Assembly (NCBI RefSeq): GCF_029504695.1
Contig: NZ_JAQFIN010000004.1
Coordinates: 369,780 to 433,779 of the forward strand
From: Parabacteroides sp. PF5-6
Lineage (GTDB): Bacteria; Bacteroidota; Bacteroidia; Bacteroidales; Tannerellaceae
DNA: 64,000 bases
Direction of reading: 5' to 3'
Shown: positions 60,544 through 64,000 of the stretch, piece after piece
Layout of the letters: each line of letters begins with the position of its first letter
Numbering within the stretch: position 1 is the stretch's first letter
Made by a program: the position numbers and the translations under genes
The notes under the pieces: model-generated
What the model was told of the DNA's origin: nothing
Seen by the model: the letters and a program-made list of their open reading frames with translations, nothing else
The model's database searches: none

Positions 60544-62028
60544 CTACCATTTCTTTAAGATCCCTTGTTTCTTAATACTCAGGCTGAAGCCGAAGCTGCG
60601 GTCGCCGACTACATCACCCGTATCCCCGCCGAGGGAGCCGGTGAACGACCAGTCGCGCAACCGGGTATGCGTATAGTGGGCTTCGACAAGGAATGACGCG
60701 CCGGTTTGTTTTTTCAGGAAAGGCTGATAAGGTGTGCCCCAGCCGTTCATCACAGTAAATAATACACGGTAGGAGAGCTGCCGGCTGAGATCTCCTTCGA
60801 TGCCGAGATGGAAATCCTGGATGCGCGTACTCTTAAAGCCCAGGCTGCCGTCGGCGTTGTATTCGGGCGAGATCAGTAAAGGAGTGCCTTTGCTGCGGTT
60901 GAAATAAGAGTGTCCCGTCCGGTATTCCTGGTTGTTGTAGTAGTTGTCGGCACCACCGCCCCGCCCGGGGTGGGCGTCGTGGTCGAAATCAAGGTAGTGG
61001 AACTGGCCGCTCTGGTCTTTGGTGATGATATATTCCGCCACCACCTTCCGGATCCAGCGACATTGGGATAGATCCAATTGCAGGCCCCACAATCCATCGG
61101 TTCCATTATACATCAAAACGCCCGATTTGTCGGAGGCAATATGCTGATAATAGGCTTGAAGCTCCCAGTTCGCTTTGGCAAAGCCGGCATGGAAGTTGTA
61201 CGAGATATGGTGAGCGCCCAATACATTGACCTGATCGGAGAGGCTGGCTGTTGCGTTTCCCGCTTTGGCGAAGAAGATACGCGCGAAGTCTTTCAATGAC
61301 TGTGGCTGTTTGCCTACCTCCGGATCCGTCGATCTGCCTCCCCATTGCGCCGTATGGCTTATTCCGAATGAGAGGTAGGCGGGGAAGTGGGAGCGTGTAT
61401 CGCGCAGCCGGATGGTCAGCGATTTGTCATGCCATAAGACATCGCGGTTGTACACCTGATTGGTCTTGACGAAGTCGTCCAGGTAGTCGCTGTCCAAGGA
61501 ACGGCCGACCGACAGATAACCCCGGAAATGAAACCAGCCTTTGGTCAGAGGCACAGTAAGAAATTCAGGGATGGAGATATGCGCCTCCGGAGTTGGACGG
61601 GCATTGGCCGACTGGATCATATCGCCGCTGCTGAGGCGCTGATCCCAGCCGGAGGTGTATTTTTCTTTACTGCCCAGGGTGAGAAGCAGGCTTTTGTAGC
61701 CGATCTCGGCATAAAGCTGTTGCAGATATACGTTCCGGTAGCGGGGAGCGGTCACGACGGCATCGATGCCGGCGGCCCAGTGGAAGCCATCGCCGAAAGA
61801 TTGACGGTGATCGATGCGCGGACGCAGATACCCGTTGCCCGCCTCTAATGGAACCACCCCGTAGCGATTGCTGGTCATCCAGAACGGTGTATAACTGCCC
61901 GTTGCCGCCGAACCGAATGTCTCTACCGCGTAGGTCGTCACGTTCGTGTCCGATGCGTTTTGTGCGTAGAGAAAAGGAATAGGTGCTCCCGCCAATAAAA
62001 GAATGAAAATTAACCTTACAATCTTCAT
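60544..62028 (-). CDS. Wzi-family capsule-assembly outer-membrane protein
   Basis: 494 residues. Signal peptide (ending FLYAQ), then a barrel-type sequence with a pattern I recognise from Bacteroidetes capsule_assembly_Wzi (PF14052) proteins: TGSYTPFWMTSNRYGVVPLE near the start, LYAEIGYKSLLLTLGSKE, and HLGIEGDLSRQLSYRVLFT near the end. Wzi helps anchor capsule polysaccharide to the cell surface. No capsule genes are adjacent. It is the last gene of the mscL operon. Confidence 0.82.
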   Translation of the reverse strand: MKIVRLIFILLLAGAPIPFLYAQNASDTNVTTYAVETFGSAATGSYTPFWMTSNRYGVVPLEAGNGYLRPRIDHRQSFGDGFHWAAGIDAVVTAPRYRNVYLQQLYAEIGYKSLLLTLGSKEKYTSGWDQRLSSGDMIQSANARPTPEAHISIPEFLTVPLTKGWFHFRGYLSVGRSLDSDYLDDFVKTNQVYNRDVLWHDKSLTIRLRDTRSHFPAYLSFGISHTAQWGGRSTDPEVGKQPQSLKDFARIFFAKAGNATASLSDQVNVLGAHHISYNFHAGFAKANWELQAYYQHIASDKSGVLMYNGTDGLWGLQLDLSQCRWIRKVVAEYIITKDQSGQFHYLDFDHDAHPGRGGGADNYYNNQEYRTGHSYFNRSKGTPLLISPEYNADGSLGFKSTRIQDFHLGIEGDLSRQLSYRVLFTVMNGWGTPYQPFLKKQTGASFLVEAHYTHTRLRDWSFTGSLGGDTGDVVGDRSFGFSLSIKKQGILKKW

Positions 62029-62043
62029 GATCGATCTTTCGCT

Positions 62044-63054
62044 TTAGGGAAGCAAAGATAAAGATTTGAGCCATTCGGCCATCACTTTGTAAGTGTATTT
62101 TCGGGGTTCGGGCTGCGATAAGATCAGATCGTGTACGCCATCGGGGATCCGGTGGCGGGTCACTTTATCGCCGAGGCGGGCGCCATACCTTTGAATATCT
62201 TCCACATCCAATACCATGTCGGAGACGCAGAGCTCCGCCCAGTCGGCGCTTTCCGAAGCGGATTTGTCCGACGATAAGAGCAAGATCGGGCAGTGCAATT
62301 CTACTTTCTTCTGCACCTTCCGATGCCCCTGATGGATCGCCCGTAGCCAGCCCGCCCGCTTGGGATGACCGTTCTCCTTTTTCCAGGTTGTATTGAAAGT
62401 CCATTCCCCCCGGTATTCGGCCAATAGCGTTTGTGCGTAGCGGTTGGAACCCGTGCCCTGGATCACCCACCGCGGGAACATCCAGCCCAGGAAAGAGATC
62501 AACGGCAGGCCGATCGCTTCTGCCATGGGCGACATATACATATCCAGGAACGGGCTGTTGAGAATCAAGCCGTTGACCGGCAACTCTTTCCGCGCATCCA
62601 CGTAAAGGCTAGTGATCAACCCGCCGGTGGAATGGCCCATCAGGATGATGCGTTCGTTGCCCTCCCGGCGGATGATGGCGATGGCCGTATCGATATCGGC
62701 GAAGTATTCCGTCAGATCCTTGCAAAAGAAAGCATCCTGGTGAGGGAGGAGGGAGCGACCGTATTTCCGCAGGTCCAAAGCGTAGAAATTCTGGCCCCAC
62801 GCCCGGATACTATCACCCAATGCGGCCTGGAAGAAATAGTCGTTGTAGCCGTGGATATACAAAAAAGCTTGCTTTACCTCCGGCAAAGCAGGCTTTCGGA
62901 TAAGGGTACAAACCACTTTCCCTTCGTAATCATCCGGCATCCGGATCGTCCGGCTCTGATAATCCGCCCCCAGACAATCCGGCGTATACTGTGCCCCCGC
63001 CGAGAGCGGCGCGAGCAACAGCAGTAAGCCGAAAACGTAAGCCTTGATCCTCAT
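62044..63054 (-). CDS. Secreted alpha/beta hydrolase (lysophospholipase-like)
   Basis: 336 residues with a signal peptide (LLLLLAPLSAGAQ). The fold is alpha/beta hydrolase of the monoacylglycerol-lipase type: oxyanion loop LYIHGYNDY, nucleophile elbow GHSTGG (Ser about 142), later Asp in LLSSDKSASES or nearby, and catalytic His in DGVHDLILS. It is probably periplasmic and acts on lipid or ester substrates, not known. Gap of 15 bp to wzi and 9 bp from mscL. Confidence 0.85.
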   Translation of the reverse strand: MRIKAYVFGLLLLLAPLSAGAQYTPDCLGADYQSRTIRMPDDYEGKVVCTLIRKPALPEVKQAFLYIHGYNDYFFQAALGDSIRAWGQNFYALDLRKYGRSLLPHQDAFFCKDLTEYFADIDTAIAIIRREGNERIILMGHSTGGLITSLYVDARKELPVNGLILNSPFLDMYMSPMAEAIGLPLISFLGWMFPRWVIQGTGSNRYAQTLLAEYRGEWTFNTTWKKENGHPKRAGWLRAIHQGHRKVQKKVELHCPILLLSSDKSASESADWAELCVSDMVLDVEDIQRYGARLGDKVTRHRIPDGVHDLILSQPEPRKYTYKVMAEWLKSLSLLP

Positions 63055-63063
63055 GAGTCTGAA

Positions 63064-63492
63064 TTATTTCTTCTCTTCCTTCAGCAGGTCACGGATCTCC
63101 GTCAACAACTGAATGTCCGCGGGAGGCGCAGCCGGTGCTGCCGGTTTCTCCTCTTCTTTCTTCTTGTGCAAAGCATTGATGCCTTTGACCATCAGGAAGA
63201 TGGCAAAAGCGATAATGATAAAGTCGAACGTCACCTGCAGGAACTGCCCGTAATTGATGGTCACAGCCGGAGCCACCTCCTGCCCGCCTTCGACGATCGC
63301 CTGCTTCAAGGTGACCTTCAGATCCGTGAAGTTCACCCCGCCGACAAACAAACCGATAGCCGGCATAATCACATCAGCCACCAACGACGAAACGATCTTC
63401 CCGAACGCCCCACCGAGAATAATACCCACAGCCATATCGACCACATTGCCCCGCATGGCAAAATCCTTGAACTCTTTTAACATGTTTCCCAT
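63064..63492 (-). CDS. mscL: Large-conductance mechanosensitive channel
   Basis: 142 residues from ATG 63,492. MscL layout: amphipathic N-terminus ([18 protein letters not shown]), TM1 with [19 protein letters not shown], a periplasmic loop, TM2 ([19 protein letters not shown]) and a charged cytoplasmic helix. It opens on membrane tension during osmotic downshock. The frame extends to 63,570, but the ATG at 63,492 matches the family start. First gene of a three-gene operon. Confidence 0.95.
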   Translation of the reverse strand: MGNMLKEFKDFAMRGNVVDMAVGIILGGAFGKIVSSLVADVIMPAIGLFVGGVNFTDLKVTLKQAIVEGGQEVAPAVTINYGQFLQVTFDFIIIAFAIFLMVKGINALHKKKEEEKPAAPAAPPADIQLLTEIRDLLKEEKK

Positions 63493-63660
63493 ATCTTTCC
63501 GATTCTTTTTATGAATAATGTAATTTATCTGTTCTCTCTCTCCGTACAACCGATCTCTTATATAACACATATAATCGATCCCCTATATAATATAGGTATA
63601 GAAAGCCAGCCCACCTTTCCCCTTTACAAATACAATAGACTCCTTCTCCGCCTCTCACTG

Positions 63661-63768
63661 AAAGCCTCCTAATGTATTTCAAAGCTTTTTAATGTATTCA
63701 GCCTTCTAATGTGTTCAAAGCCTCCTGATGTGTTTCATCCTCCTAATGTATTTCAAAGCCTCCTTAGT
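63661..63768. repeat. Degenerate tandem repeat, unit 17-20 bp
   Basis: About five and a half copies of AAAGCCTCCTAATGTATTTC with variation (AATGTGTTC, GATGTGTTTC). It is in the 508-bp non-coding end of the window upstream of mscL. Confidence 0.75.
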
Positions 63769-63837
63769 CTTATAACTAAAAACAAAGGCATTTGGTTTTT
63801 CCTGCCGCAAAGATAGTGTCTTTTCTCTTTTTTCCTC

Positions 63838-63930
63838 CATACTCTATCCTCAGATTCCCCTTCTTCCCCTTATCCCCCTTACTCCCCTTATCCCCCTTCT
63901 TCCCCTTTTTTTCTTCTCCCCCTAACCCCC
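63838..63930. repeat. Pyrimidine-rich low-complexity tract
   Basis: Runs of CCCCTTATCCCC, CCCCTTCTTCCCC and CCCCTTACTCCCC. No gene-like content on either strand. Confidence 0.6.
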
Positions 63931-64000
63931 GCCAGATGAGCCCTATATGATTTCTTTTGTTTTTTTCTTGCAAAAAACCTTCGAATTAATTTGGAAGTAT

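Noticed and set aside
63776..63973. A 65-residue frame with GDKGSKGDKGKKG
   Set aside because: It is a translation of a C-rich low-complexity tract, without family resemblance or promoter; treated as a repeat.

Overview
The window is a piece of a Bacteroidales chromosome, most likely Parabacteroides or a close relative. The evidence is a SusC/SusD pair, the gliding-type genes gldE and gldD, DUF5686 and Wzi-family outer-membrane proteins, a eukaryote-like GT3 glycogen synthase, a 29-residue bS22-like ribosomal protein, and many promoters of the Bacteroidetes type (-7 box TAnnTTTG, sometimes with TTG about 19-21 bases upstream). Genus is an inference; no rRNA or tRNA gene was seen.

Layout. 1-8.2 kb: end of a FadL-type porin gene, then a reverse-strand tripartite efflux operon (tolC-like, hlyD-like, MFS) with an AraC regulator and a DUF5686 outer-membrane protein. 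8.3-12.7 kb: glycogen metabolism (GT3 synthase, GT35 phosphorylase). 12.8-16.2 kb: lipid acyltransferase, nitrilase-family amidase, AmpG-like permease and a small periplasmic protein. 16.2-19.5 kb: a TlpA-like lipoprotein thioredoxin, a DUF3843-like gene and repeat-rich intergenic DNA.

19,555-37,109 is a mobile element of about 17.5 kb, clearly more AT-rich than its surroundings and bounded by a perfect 19-bp direct repeat. The right copy is the last 19 bases of dnaK, including its stop codon. The element has a tyrosine integrase, an excisionase-like gene, BtgA/BtgB-type mobilization genes with a candidate oriT, replication-like genes, and a defence operon: XRE regulator, OLD-family ATPase/TOPRIM protein, HsdM, HsdS, a DNA-binding-like protein, Fic/Doc, HsdR, and a small conserved protein. 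It has no conjugation machinery, so it looks like an integrative mobilizable element. Insertion appears to have separated dnaK from its original terminator, which now lies 17.5 kb away at the left junction.

37.1-45.7 kb is housekeeping: dnaK, rng, a bS22-like gene, HU, mutY, ssb, gldE, gldD and a phosphopantetheinyl transferase. 46.6-50.1 kb is a reverse-strand operon phoH-purC-ubiE-aroE. 50.1-57.5 kb holds a DUF5715 lipoprotein, a nucleoside-permease-like MFS protein and a SusC/SusD pair without adjacent enzymes. 58.7-63.5 kb holds a small membrane protein, a HipB-like regulator followed by a hipA remnant, plsC, and the operon mscL-hydrolase-wzi.

The intergenic regions at 16.2-16.7, 17.4-18.0, 45.7-46.6, 57.5-58.7 and 63.5-64.0 kb are full of dispersed repeats: GGCCGGC mosaics, MITE-like inverted repeats, nested palindromes, short palindrome arrays, and AT-rich repeats placed right at stop codons. 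The best leads are the element at dnaK, a 12-bp repeat in hsdS that could alter specificity, the unusual defence gene set, and these repeat families.
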